Origin: JBMDXB01 sp048594975
GTDB taxonomy: Bacteria; Acidobacteriota; Vicinamibacteria; Vicinamibacterales; 2-12-FULL-66-21
Assembly: GCA_048594975.1 (NCBI GenBank)
Contig: JBMDXQ010000032.1
Span: 1 to 55,927 of the forward strand
Length of the DNA: 55,927 bases
Direction: 5' to 3'
The position numbers and the translations under genes are program-made. Below the pieces are notes generated by a model that saw only the letters and a list, made by a program, of their open reading frames with translations, was not told the origin of the DNA and ran no database searches. Shown here piece after piece: positions 24,265-32,639 of this stretch (position 1 is the stretch's first letter; every line of letters begins with the position of its first letter).

Positions 24265-24626
24265 TTCATCCGACCGTCCTGATAGTCGAAGACGACGTCG
24301 ATACCCGCGAGATGCTCGGCCGGTTCCTCGAGCTGGAGGGATTCCGCGTCCAGACCGCCGAGAACGGCCGCCAGGCTCTCGAGCGGCTCGAAGCCGGCCC
24401 GCCCGCCTGCGTGATCCTCCTGGACCTCATGATGCCGGTGATGGACGGCTGGCAGTTCCGCCGCGAGCAGATCCGGCGGGCGGCGCTGGCCAAAATCCCG
24501 GTCATCGTCGTTTCGGCGGCGGGTCGCGAACGCTTCGATCACATCGATGCGAACGCCTACCTCTCCAAGCCGGTCGACCTCGAGGAGCTGCTGGCGCGCA
24601 TCGACGAGTACTGTCCCCGCATCTGA
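24261..24626 (+). CDS. Stand-alone response regulator receiver (3 of 3)
   Basis: A 121-aa receiver domain with acidic residues Glu10-Asp11-Asp12, phosphoacceptor Asp55 (VILLDLMMPVMDG) and Lys in YLSKPVD. It is more like CheY/Rcp-type receivers than the first two and lacks KPC. Translational coupling by ATGA to receiver 2 suggests fixed stoichiometry. It converges on the L,D-transpeptidase gene 15 nt away. Confidence 0.9.
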   Translation: MIHPTVLIVEDDVDTREMLGRFLELEGFRVQTAENGRQALERLEAGPPACVILLDLMMPVMDGWQFRREQIRRAALAKIPVIVVSAAGRERFDHIDANAYLSKPVDLEELLARIDEYCPRI

Positions 24627-24641
24627 CCGCCTGCCCGTGGC

Positions 24642-26402
24642 CTATCGCGGTTGAACCCGCGCTCCCTCCGTGCGTGCTTTTCCGGAGTCCGGCGCCGGCG
24701 ATTCCGTGGCGGCGACCGCCGCCGCCGTCGACGAGCGCAGGCGCTTCACCCGCTCGGCGAGCAGCGCGCGCTGGCGGGTGTCGATGCCGTAGACGTCGTC
24801 GCGGAACTGGACGATGCCGTCGGCGGTCACCCGCGCGGTCCAGTAGCCGATGAACACGGGAATCGGATCGCGCAGCCTGACGGTTCGCTCCTCGCCGGCG
24901 TGCATGGCCTCGTGGATGCGCTCGCGCGTCCACTCGGGCTGATCGCGCAGCACGTAGGACGCGAGTTCCTCCGGCTTCTCGACGCGGACGCAGCCGTGGC
25001 TGAAGAGGCGCGCCGCGCGGCCGAAAAGCGAGTCGGCCGGCGTGTCGTGCAGGTACACGTCGAACTTGTTCGGGAACATGAACTTCACCAGGCCGAGCGC
25101 GTTCTCGCTCCCGGGCCGCTGCCGGAAGCGGAAGGAGCCGGGATCCATCCAGTCGATCGATTCCGGGTCGACCGGCCGGCCCGAGGCGTCCACCACCTCC
25201 ATGTTGTTGCGTTCCAGGAACTCCGGATCGCTTATCAGCGACGGCAGCGTCTCCTCCTTCGCGATATTCGGCGGCACGTTCCAGTACGGGCTGAACACGA
25301 CGTGCGTCATGGCATCGCTGAAGATCGGCGTCGGCGTCTCCGGCTTGCCGACGACGACGCGCATGGAGAGCGCCAGGCCGCCCTGCTCCCAGACCTCGAG
25401 CCGCATGTCGGGGATGTTGACCAGGATGTAGCGCGGGGCCGGCGTGCGCGGCAGCCAGCGCCACCGTTCGAGATTGAGCTCGAGCGCCTGGGTGCGCTCG
25501 TCGATCGGCACGTTCATCTGCGCCGCAACCGCCGGCGTCACCACGCCATCGTCTGCCAGCCCGTGCCGGCGCTGAAAGCGCTTGACCGCCTCTTGTAGCG
25601 CCGGGTCGTACGCGGCTGCCTGGCCTTCGCGAGGAACGGGTCCCTGGTAATCGCCGCTGGCGGCCAGCCGCTGTGCGAGGGCGCGCACGTGGGCGTGCCG
25701 CTGTTCGGGTCTGATCCGAAGGCCTGGTGGCAGCTTCGGCCAGCCACCGCGCGACGCCTGCGCACGGTACTCCGCGAGCGCGTTCAGCAGCTGCCGATAG
25801 TGGCTGCTGTCCGGCGCCAGCGCGGCGAGGGACTGCGAGATCTGCTTGCGTTCGAGTGCCTGCTCCAGGTGTGTGAGCGCGTCGACCTTCTCCGGCTTGA
25901 TCCGCCACGCCGGATCGGCATGCGCCAGATCGGACACGCCGTTTGCGAGATCGGACGCGTACTTCATGTAGAGGTACGTGAGCCACACGTCCAGCGTGCC
26001 GGCTTCACCCGGGTCGAACCCCTTCTTCGAGAGGAATCCCTTCGACGCGTCGGTGAGCTTTGCCTGGAGCGCCGAGAACCCGTACAGCTCCGGGTCGAGG
26101 CCGTGTTCGCCCGCGGTTCCGAGCGCGCTCACGAAGGCTTCCATGTTCGAGCGCGGCTCGGCGTTGCCGCGAACCCACGCGGGCTGGAAATTCCGCTTGC
26201 GATAGAAGCCCTGCGTGAGCTTCCACAGCTGCGCACCCTCACGGTCAGCGGTGACGAACGGGGGGCGCGACCGGCTGTGCAGGGTGCGGCGCAGTGACGC
26301 GTCAATCGCGGGCGCCTTGTCGTTGTCGCCCAGGTGAATCCGGCCGCAGGCGAACACGCCCACCGCCACCAGCAGGATCACGAGAAGCTTGCGCATCGTC
26401 AT
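24642..26402 (-). CDS. L,D-transpeptidase, YcbB-like lipoprotein
   Basis: A 586-aa enzyme that should form 3-3 cross-links in peptidoglycan. A leader with lipobox-like GVFACG (Cys near 18) puts it outside the inner membrane. A YcbB-type scaffold domain follows, then a peptidoglycan-binding domain (LQEAVKRFQRRHGLADDGVVT). The YkuD domain ends with the catalytic motif LFSHGCVRVEKPEELA. The C-terminus is Ala-rich. The first of two close ATG codons was chosen because GGAG lies 5 nt upstream of it. It is convergent with the receivers and divergent from the PHP gene. Confidence 0.92.
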   Translation of the reverse strand: MTMRKLLVILLVAVGVFACGRIHLGDNDKAPAIDASLRRTLHSRSRPPFVTADREGAQLWKLTQGFYRKRNFQPAWVRGNAEPRSNMEAFVSALGTAGEHGLDPELYGFSALQAKLTDASKGFLSKKGFDPGEAGTLDVWLTYLYMKYASDLANGVSDLAHADPAWRIKPEKVDALTHLEQALERKQISQSLAALAPDSSHYRQLLNALAEYRAQASRGGWPKLPPGLRIRPEQRHAHVRALAQRLAASGDYQGPVPREGQAAAYDPALQEAVKRFQRRHGLADDGVVTPAVAAQMNVPIDERTQALELNLERWRWLPRTPAPRYILVNIPDMRLEVWEQGGLALSMRVVVGKPETPTPIFSDAMTHVVFSPYWNVPPNIAKEETLPSLISDPEFLERNNMEVVDASGRPVDPESIDWMDPGSFRFRQRPGSENALGLVKFMFPNKFDVYLHDTPADSLFGRAARLFSHGCVRVEKPEELASYVLRDQPEWTRERIHEAMHAGEERTVRLRDPIPVFIGYWTARVTADGIVQFRDDVYGIDTRQRALLAERVKRLRSSTAAAVAATESPAPDSGKARTEGARVQPR

Positions 26403-26544
26403 CGGTGCTCCGTTGGCCACGCAGAACGCGGCCGCGAAGCTGAAGCAGCAAGACAGGTACCCTGCGGGCGAACTGCTTGCAGCACTCTGAGTTGCGGGAA
26501 AGCCAGGCGCCGAGTCGCCGGCGTGAGACACCTGGAGTGTGAAC

Positions 26545-27675
26545 GTGGCTACACAGAAGCGGCGCGGCAGGGCTGGATCGGTCGGAACCGACCTCAACAT
26601 CGCGGCGGCCGGCCTCCTGTACGACATGGCGGCACTGCAGCCGAACGAGCGCAGCCGCTTCGGCTACAAGCGCGCGGCGCAGGCGATCGTCGCCCTGCCG
26701 ATCTCGGTCGCCGACGCGGTGGCGACCGGCACGTTGCGGGACGTTGCTTTCATCGGTCCGTCGAGCGCGAAGATCATCGCGGAGTTCGTCCAGAACGGGC
26801 GGTCGACGGTCGTCGAGGACGCAGTGGCACGCGCGTCGAACCCGGCGCGGATCGCCGAAAGCCGCCAGCTGCGGGAGAACTTCCTCAGCGCCTTCGCCAT
26901 GCAGCAGGCGCTCGGCGGGCGCGCGGCCGCCGGCGTCGTCGGCCGGTCCGACTTCCGCGGTGACTTCCAGATGCACTCGACGTGGAGCGATGGCGGCGAG
27001 TCGATCGCCGGGATGGCGGAGGCGTGCATCCGCCTGGGACACACGTGCATGGGCGTGACCGATCACTCGTACGGGCTGCCGGTCGCGCGCGGCATGAGCA
27101 TGGCGGCGGCGGCGGAGCAGCACCGCGAGATCGACGCGTTGAACGCCGAGCTGAACGGACGGTTGCGGATCTTCAAGGGGATCGAGGCGAACATCCTTGC
27201 GGATGGCAGCCTCGACCTGCAGCCGGCGGAGCGCGCGCGCTTCGAGTACGTCATCGCGTCACCGCATTCGCTGCTGCGGCGCAAGGAGGACCAGACCGCG
27301 CGCATGCTCGGTGCGGTGCGTGCACCGGGGGTCGCGATTCTGGGGCATCCGCGCGGCCGCATGTTCAACACGCGCGCCGGCGTCCTCGCCGACTGGGATC
27401 GCGTGTTCGCGGAGGCGGCGCGGCGGCGCATCGCCATCGAGCTGGACGGCAACTGGCACCGGCAGGACGTCGATCACGCGCTCGGCCGCCGCGCGCTCGA
27501 CGCGGGGTGTCTCTTCGCGCTCGACAGCGACGCGCACTCGATCCGGGAGCTGGCTTTCACCGACTACGCCATCGCGCACGCGCGGATCGCGGGCGTTCCC
27601 ACCGAGCGGGTGATCAACTGCTGGAGCGATCGAGAGCTGGAGGAATGGATGCGGTCGTTGCGGATGGCGGGATGA
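26545..27675 (+). CDS. PHP-domain protein with PolX-like helix-hairpin-helix N-terminus
   Basis: A 376-aa protein. Residues 10-125 form HhH-like helices as in the N-terminus of family X polymerases (LLYDMAALQ, FIGPSSAKII). A PHP phosphoesterase domain follows with metal ligands in HSTWSDG, TDHSYG, GIEANI, SPHSLL, LGHPRGR and DSDAHS. The nucleotidyltransferase domain of PolX is missing, so it is a nuclease/phosphatase-only relative. GTG was chosen because GGAG lies 7 nt upstream; another GTG 6 nt earlier is possible. DNA repair is the likely role by family. Confidence 0.85.
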   Translation: MATQKRRGRAGSVGTDLNIAAAGLLYDMAALQPNERSRFGYKRAAQAIVALPISVADAVATGTLRDVAFIGPSSAKIIAEFVQNGRSTVVEDAVARASNPARIAESRQLRENFLSAFAMQQALGGRAAAGVVGRSDFRGDFQMHSTWSDGGESIAGMAEACIRLGHTCMGVTDHSYGLPVARGMSMAAAAEQHREIDALNAELNGRLRIFKGIEANILADGSLDLQPAERARFEYVIASPHSLLRRKEDQTARMLGAVRAPGVAILGHPRGRMFNTRAGVLADWDRVFAEAARRRIAIELDGNWHRQDVDHALGRRALDAGCLFALDSDAHSIRELAFTDYAIAHARIAGVPTERVINCWSDRELEEWMRSLRMAG

Positions 27676-27721
27676 GGATTGTGGATTGTGTATCTATCGA
27701 CGGTTGCGGATTGTGGATGGT
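27673..27721. repeat. GGATTGTG micro-repeat
   Basis: GGATTGTG occurs three times in the gap after the PHP gene (twice back to back, then once about 30 nt later), starting within 3 nt of its stop codon. The region is markedly less GC-rich than its surroundings. No promoter or terminator is evident. Confidence 0.6.
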
Positions 27722-27789
27722 ATCTGCCGATTCGATGCCGATTGAAGATTTGCGCTTGCGCCTTGCGCACGGACGTTGTCTGATGAGCC

Positions 27790-28950
27790 ATGCATCCAGC
27801 ACGAGCGGTGTCCGCCGGGCTCGCGGCGGCGTGGGTGATTCTGTGGCCGGCTGCGTTCGCCCAGGCGCCGCCGCATGACCTGCTCGTCTACTTCGGCACC
27901 TACACGACATCCACCAGCAAAGGCATCTACGTCTCCCGTTTCGATACCACGTCGGGGACGCTGAGCGCTCCTGAGCTTGCCGCTGCGACCACGAACCCGA
28001 GCTTCCTGGCCGTTCATCCGACCGGCCGGTTCTTGTATGCGGTCAACGAGACAGGCACGTTCGAGGGGAAACCGACCGGGACGGTGAGCGCGTTTGCCGT
28101 CGATCGCGCCTCTGGCAGGCTCACGTTTCTCAACGTGCAGCCGTCCGGCGGCGCCGATCCGGCACACCTCGTTGTGGACAAGGCAGGGCGGAACACGCTG
28201 GTCGCCAATTACACCGGCGGAAGCGTCGCCGTGCTGCCAATCGACCCAGATGGGAAACTGCAGCCGCCATCGTCGTCCATCCGGCACCAGGGATCCAGCG
28301 CCCACCCCGAGCGCCAGAAAGGCCCGCATGCGCACGGCATCGCGCTCGATCCGGCGAACCGGCTCGCGTACGTGGCCGACCTCGGGCTCGACAAGGTTCT
28401 GATCTACCGCTTCGATCCCGCCGCGGGTGCGCTGACGCCCGGCGCGCCAGAGTTCGCGTTCGTGGCAGCCGCCGCGGGCCCGCGCCACGTCGCCATGCAC
28501 CCGGCCGGCCGATTCGCCTACGTCATCAATGAGATGGCCTGCACGATCACGGCATTCGCCGTGGATCAGAAGACCGGCGGCTTGACTCAGCTGCAGACGG
28601 TCACGACCTTGCCGGGAGGGCAGGCGGTTGCGCGCGGCTACAGCACGGCGGAAATCGTGGTCCACTCGTCCGGACGCTTCGTTTACGGGTCGAATCGCGG
28701 CCACGACAGCGTCGCCGTCTTCGCGATCGACCCGGCCGCCGGCACGCTGACGCCGGTCGAACACGAACCGACGCAAGGCAGCACGCCGCGCGGGTTCGGG
28801 ATCGATCCCTCCGGTGCCTGGCTGCTCGTCGGCAATCAGCGCTCGGACTCGGTCGTGGTCTTCCGAATCGATGCGAAGACTGGAACCCTGGCGGCAACAG
28901 GGCAGAAGGTGTCCGTGGGATCGCCGGTCAGTGTCGAGTTCGTGAAGTAA
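27790..28950 (+). CDS. Exported lactonase-family seven-bladed beta-propeller (YbhE/Pgl type)
   Basis: A 386-aa protein of the 6-phosphogluconolactonase/muconate cycloisomerase propeller family. Typical blocks repeat along the length: YFGTYT, GIYVSRFDTTSG, LAVHPTGRFLYAVNE, HPAGRFAYVINEM and FGIDPSGAWLLVGNQ. A signal peptide (1-25, ending AFAQA) sends it out of the cytosol, so a pentose-phosphate role is unlikely and the lactone is unknown. I see no clear Shine-Dalgarno; ATG is set by the leader. Confidence 0.88.
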   Translation: MHPARAVSAGLAAAWVILWPAAFAQAPPHDLLVYFGTYTTSTSKGIYVSRFDTTSGTLSAPELAAATTNPSFLAVHPTGRFLYAVNETGTFEGKPTGTVSAFAVDRASGRLTFLNVQPSGGADPAHLVVDKAGRNTLVANYTGGSVAVLPIDPDGKLQPPSSSIRHQGSSAHPERQKGPHAHGIALDPANRLAYVADLGLDKVLIYRFDPAAGALTPGAPEFAFVAAAAGPRHVAMHPAGRFAYVINEMACTITAFAVDQKTGGLTQLQTVTTLPGGQAVARGYSTAEIVVHSSGRFVYGSNRGHDSVAVFAIDPAAGTLTPVEHEPTQGSTPRGFGIDPSGAWLLVGNQRSDSVVVFRIDAKTGTLAATGQKVSVGSPVSVEFVK

Positions 28951-28981
28951 TCAGCGGGAGGAGCCACACAGCCGCCGCCCT

Positions 28982-29884
28982 TCACTTCGTGCTGGCTTCG
29001 GCCCGGTAGTACCGCGAAGGCAGGGGGTGCCCGACTTTCCCCTCGATCAAACGCGAGGCCTCGAGGAGCACGGGCAGGCTGACCCCGGTCGCCACGCCGA
29101 GGCCGTCGAGCATGTAGATCAAGTCTTCGGTGGCGAGGTTGCCGGTCGCGCCGGGCGCGTACGGGCAGCCGCCGAGGCCGCCGGCGGACGCGTCGAACGT
29201 CGTCACGCCGAGCTCCATCCCGGCCAGCACGTTGGCGAGCGCCATGCCGCGCGTGTCGTGGAAGTGCAGCGCGATCTGTTCGAGCGGCACCCGCGCCGCA
29301 ACGGCTTCGACCACCGTTCTTACCTGACCGGGGTGTCCGATGCCGATGGTGTCGCTGACCGCGATCTGGAAGGCACCCATGTCCGCGAGCGACGCCGCGA
29401 GCGCGGCGATCCTGTCGGGCGGCACCTCGCCTTCGAACGGACAGCCGAAGGCGGTCGAGAGATACGCGCGGACGCGCATCCCCAGGGCGCGCGCGCGGGC
29501 GGTGATCTCGCGGTACGTGGCCAGCGACTCGTCGATGCCCTGGTTGATGTTCCTCCTGCTGAACGTCTCCGAGGCGGCCGCGAAGATCGCGATCTCGGCC
29601 AGTCCTGTCACGCGGGCTCGCTCGAGGCCGGCGGCGTTCGGCACGAGCGCCGTGTAGCGGATTCCCGGGTGCCGCGCGATGCCGGCCAAGACCTCGGCAG
29701 CATCGGCCATCTGCGGCACCCGCTGGGGGCTGACGAACGCGGAAACCTCGATCACCGGCAGGCCCGCCGCGCTCAACGCGTCCACGAACGCGATCTTGTC
29801 CGCGGTGTCGACGCGCTGCGCTTCGTTCTGCAGGCCGTCGCGCGGCCCGACCTCGACAACCGTCACACGATCAGGAACCCTCAT
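28982..29884 (-). CDS. liuE: Hydroxymethylglutaryl-CoA lyase
   Basis: A 300-aa cytosolic lyase that splits 3-hydroxy-3-methylglutaryl-CoA into acetoacetate and acetyl-CoA, the last step of leucine breakdown. The TIM-barrel motifs are present: VGPRDGLQNE (catalytic Arg-Asp), HFHDTRGMA (metal His pair) and GGCPYAPGATGN with the catalytic Cys. The length is normal. It is the last gene of a liuB-liuC-liuD-liuE operon, 58 nt after liuD. Also called mvaB. Confidence 0.95.
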   Translation of the reverse strand: MRVPDRVTVVEVGPRDGLQNEAQRVDTADKIAFVDALSAAGLPVIEVSAFVSPQRVPQMADAAEVLAGIARHPGIRYTALVPNAAGLERARVTGLAEIAIFAAASETFSRRNINQGIDESLATYREITARARALGMRVRAYLSTAFGCPFEGEVPPDRIAALAASLADMGAFQIAVSDTIGIGHPGQVRTVVEAVAARVPLEQIALHFHDTRGMALANVLAGMELGVTTFDASAGGLGGCPYAPGATGNLATEDLIYMLDGLGVATGVSLPVLLEASRLIEGKVGHPLPSRYYRAEASTK

Positions 29885-29924
29885 CGTTGACTCACCGCCC
29901 GGTCGACCTGTCGCCCAATCACTG

Positions 29925-29952
29925 GATCGCCCGATCGCCCGATCACCCGATC
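29925..29952. repeat. GATCGCCC 8-bp tandem repeat over the liuD stop
   Basis: Three units GATCGCCC, GATCGCCC and GATCACCC are followed by a partial GATC. The G-to-A variant in the third unit forms the complementary stop codon of liuD (29943-29945). Confidence 0.8.
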
Positions 29953-31706
29953 TCGATTAATGGCACGCCCGGCTGCACCAGGTCGCCCTCCGCGCAGTTG
30001 ATCGCGGTGACGGCGCCGTCGAGCGGCGCGCGCACGGGCAGCTCCATCTTCATCGCCTCGAGGATCAGCAGCGTCTCACCGCGCCGGACACGCTGCCCGG
30101 TACGAGCCTCGATGCGGGCAACCGTCGCCGGCATTGGCGCCATCAGCGCCCCGTGATGCTCAGCCGCGGGCCGGCCGCGGGCCCGGGGGGCTGATCTCGA
30201 TCTTCTGACGTCCCGAGAATCAGCATCTGACGCCGGCGTGGCGTCGCGGCCGAGGCGCCAGTGGGTGAGGGTGACCCACGGGTCCGAGGGACCGGGAAGG
30301 TGCGGAAGTTCCGGCCGGTCGGCAGGATCATCGGGCTCGGACGGCCGCAGGTCGTCGAGGTGCTCGTCGACGAACTGCGTATGTATCCGGCCGGCGCGCA
30401 CGGCGTCGTGGCGCAGTAGCCGATCGAGGAACGCGACGTTGGTCCGGATGCCGGCGATGCGGAAATCGCCGAGCGCGACGAGGGCGCGCTCGAGCGCCGC
30501 TTCGCGCGTCTCCGCGAACGCCACGAGCTTGGCCAGCATCGGGTCGTAGTGCACGCCGACCCGCGAACCCTCAGTCACGCCCGAATCGACGCGGATGCCG
30601 GGCCCGGACGGCTCGCGGTAGCTCGTGAGCGTACCCGCCTGAGGAAGAAAGCCGGCCGCGGGATCCTCCGCGTAGATGCGGCATTCGATCGCGTGGCCGC
30701 GCTGGAGGAGCGACGCCTGCGACCAGGGAAGGGGTCGCCCCTCCGCAACGGCCAGCTGGGCGCGGACGAGATCGACGCGGATCACCGCCTCGGTCACCGG
30801 GTGCTCGACCTGCAGCCGCGTGTTCATCTCCAGGAAATAAAACCGCGCGTCGTCGCCGTCACCCTCGAGGAGGAACTCGACGGTCCCGGCGCTCCGGTAG
30901 CCGGCCGCGCGTGCGGCGGTAACCGCCGCGGCGCCCATCCGCCTCCGGAGCTCCGGCGTCAGCGCCGGCGACGGGCTCTCCTCGACGATCTTCTGGTGGC
31001 GCCGCTGGAGCGAGCACTCGCGCTCGAACAGGTGCACGACCTGGCCGTGCGCGTCGCCGAACACCTGAATCTCGACGTGCCGCGGCCGCTCGACGAGCCG
31101 CTCGACGTAGAGCGTGCCGTCGCCGAATGCGGCCAGCGCCTCGCGCCGGGCGGCGGCAATCCACTCGCCGGCGCCGCCCGCTTCACGGAGCGCGCGCATG
31201 CCCTTGCCACCGCCGCCTTCCGCCGCCTTCACGAGGGCAGGAAAGCCCACCTCGCGCACGGCGGCCAGAATGCCGGCATCCGACTGGTCGCGCGGGGTCA
31301 TGCCGGGCACGACCGGAACGCCCGCCGATTCCATCAACTGCCGCGCTGCGATCTTCGAACCCATCCGCTCGATCACGTCCGCCGGCGGACCGATCCAGGT
31401 CAGACCCGCGGCGTCGCAGGCCCGCGCGAAGTGCTCGTTCTCGGCAAGAAAGCCGTAGCCCGGGTGTACCGCGTCAGCTTCCGACTGTCGCGCCGCCGCG
31501 ATCAGGACGTCGATCGAGAGGTAGCTCTCGGCCGCCGGCGCCGTGCCGATCCGGACGGCGGCGTCGGCCACGCGGGTGTGCAGCGCGCCTTCGTCGGCAT
31601 CGGAGTAGACGGCGACGCTGCGCAGACCGGCCTCGCGGCAGGCGCGGGCGACGCGGACGGCGATCTCCCCGCGATTGGCGATGAGGACGGTCCGGAGCGG
31701 CCGCAT
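29943..31706 (-). CDS. liuD: Acyl-CoA carboxylase biotin-carboxylase/BCCP subunit (methylcrotonyl-CoA type)
   Basis: A 587-aa subunit carrying biotin carboxylase (residues 1-445: LIANRGEIAVRV, EGGGGKGMR, HQKIVEESP, EMNTRLQVEHPVTE) and a C-terminal biotinyl domain with the biotin Lys near 553 (EAMKME). In leucine catabolism it carboxylates 3-methylcrotonyl-CoA together with LiuB. It is some 70 residues shorter than typical MCC alpha: the inter-subunit BT region is reduced to a charged Arg-rich linker (VRRSRSAPRARGRP), which may hide a local frame error. Stop lies in an 8-bp repeat. Start is 3 nt after liuC. Confidence 0.92.
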   Translation of the reverse strand: MRPLRTVLIANRGEIAVRVARACREAGLRSVAVYSDADEGALHTRVADAAVRIGTAPAAESYLSIDVLIAAARQSEADAVHPGYGFLAENEHFARACDAAGLTWIGPPADVIERMGSKIAARQLMESAGVPVVPGMTPRDQSDAGILAAVREVGFPALVKAAEGGGGKGMRALREAGGAGEWIAAARREALAAFGDGTLYVERLVERPRHVEIQVFGDAHGQVVHLFERECSLQRRHQKIVEESPSPALTPELRRRMGAAAVTAARAAGYRSAGTVEFLLEGDGDDARFYFLEMNTRLQVEHPVTEAVIRVDLVRAQLAVAEGRPLPWSQASLLQRGHAIECRIYAEDPAAGFLPQAGTLTSYREPSGPGIRVDSGVTEGSRVGVHYDPMLAKLVAFAETREAALERALVALGDFRIAGIRTNVAFLDRLLRHDAVRAGRIHTQFVDEHLDDLRPSEPDDPADRPELPHLPGPSDPWVTLTHWRLGRDATPASDADSRDVRRSRSAPRARGRPAAEHHGALMAPMPATVARIEARTGQRVRRGETLLILEAMKMELPVRAPLDGAVTAINCAEGDLVQPGVPLIEIG

Positions 31707-31709
31707 CGC

Positions 31710-32492
31710 TCAGTGCGTTCCGTCGATCCAGGACGGCGCCCGCTTCTCGAGGAATGCCCGCATCCCGTCCTGGCCTTCCGCCGACACGCGGTGCCGCGCG
31801 ATGGTCTCGGCCGTCAGCTCGGACAGGTCGGCCGGTCTCCGTCCCGCCACTCTGGCAACCAACGCCTTGGCAGCGGCCACGGCTTCCGGAGCCGACGTCA
31901 CGAGCTCGTGCACGTACGCGTCAATCGTGGTGTCGAGGTGGGCGGCGGGCACGACGGCGTGGACCAGACCGATCTCGCGCGCCCGCGCGGCGGAGAAGCG
32001 GGCGGCCGTCAGGAAAAGCTCGCGCGCGGCTGACTGGCCGATCTTCGCCACCGCGTAGGGCGAGATCACCGCCGGCAGGATGCCCAGCTTCGCTTCCGTG
32101 AAGCCGAACACCGCGTCGTCAGCGGCGACGACGATGTCGCAGACGGCGGCCAGACCGGCGCCGCCGCCGAGCGCCGCCCCCTGGACGCGCCCGATCAGCG
32201 GGAGCGGCAACGCGTTGAGCGCCTCGAACGTGTCGGCGAGTGCGCGCGCATCGAGCACGTTCTCGTCATGGGAAAAGGCAACCATCTTCGACATCCACGC
32301 CAGATCGGCGCCGGCGCAGAACGTCTTGCCGGCGCCGGCGAGGATTGCGACGCGCGCGGTCGTCACGTCGACCGACCGCGCCCACCCGGCCAGCTCCGCG
32401 ATGGTCTGTTCGTTGAGTGCGTTGCGGACGTCGGGGCGATTGAGCGTGACGCGCACGACGTGCCTCGACTGCTCGATGGTCAGGTGCGGCAT
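31710..32492 (-). CDS. liuC: Enoyl-CoA hydratase, probable methylglutaconyl-CoA hydratase
   Basis: A 260-aa crotonase-fold enzyme. The oxyanion-hole blocks are CAGADLAWM and GAALGGGAGLAAVCD, with catalytic Glu in FTEAKLGILPAVISPY. The AMSKMV-like and PAVISP sequences fit methylglutaconyl-CoA hydratases. It hydrates 3-methylglutaconyl-CoA between LiuBD and LiuE. GGAG lies 5 nt before ATG. Its place between liuB and liuD matches the Pseudomonas liu order. Confidence 0.9.
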   Translation of the reverse strand: MPHLTIEQSRHVVRVTLNRPDVRNALNEQTIAELAGWARSVDVTTARVAILAGAGKTFCAGADLAWMSKMVAFSHDENVLDARALADTFEALNALPLPLIGRVQGAALGGGAGLAAVCDIVVAADDAVFGFTEAKLGILPAVISPYAVAKIGQSAARELFLTAARFSAARAREIGLVHAVVPAAHLDTTIDAYVHELVTSAPEAVAAAKALVARVAGRRPADLSELTAETIARHRVSAEGQDGMRAFLEKRAPSWIDGTH

Positions 32493-32639
32493 CGGCTCCT
32501 ATTCAACCATAGTGGCATGGCCATCGCGGAGACGCGGCGATCGCGGAGGCACACGGGTTGCTCCAGGCGAGCGCCAGCAGCTTCTCGCCTCTGCGTCCCT
32601 CTGCCCCCGGCGATCCTGCGACCACGCACCAGGTTGCCG

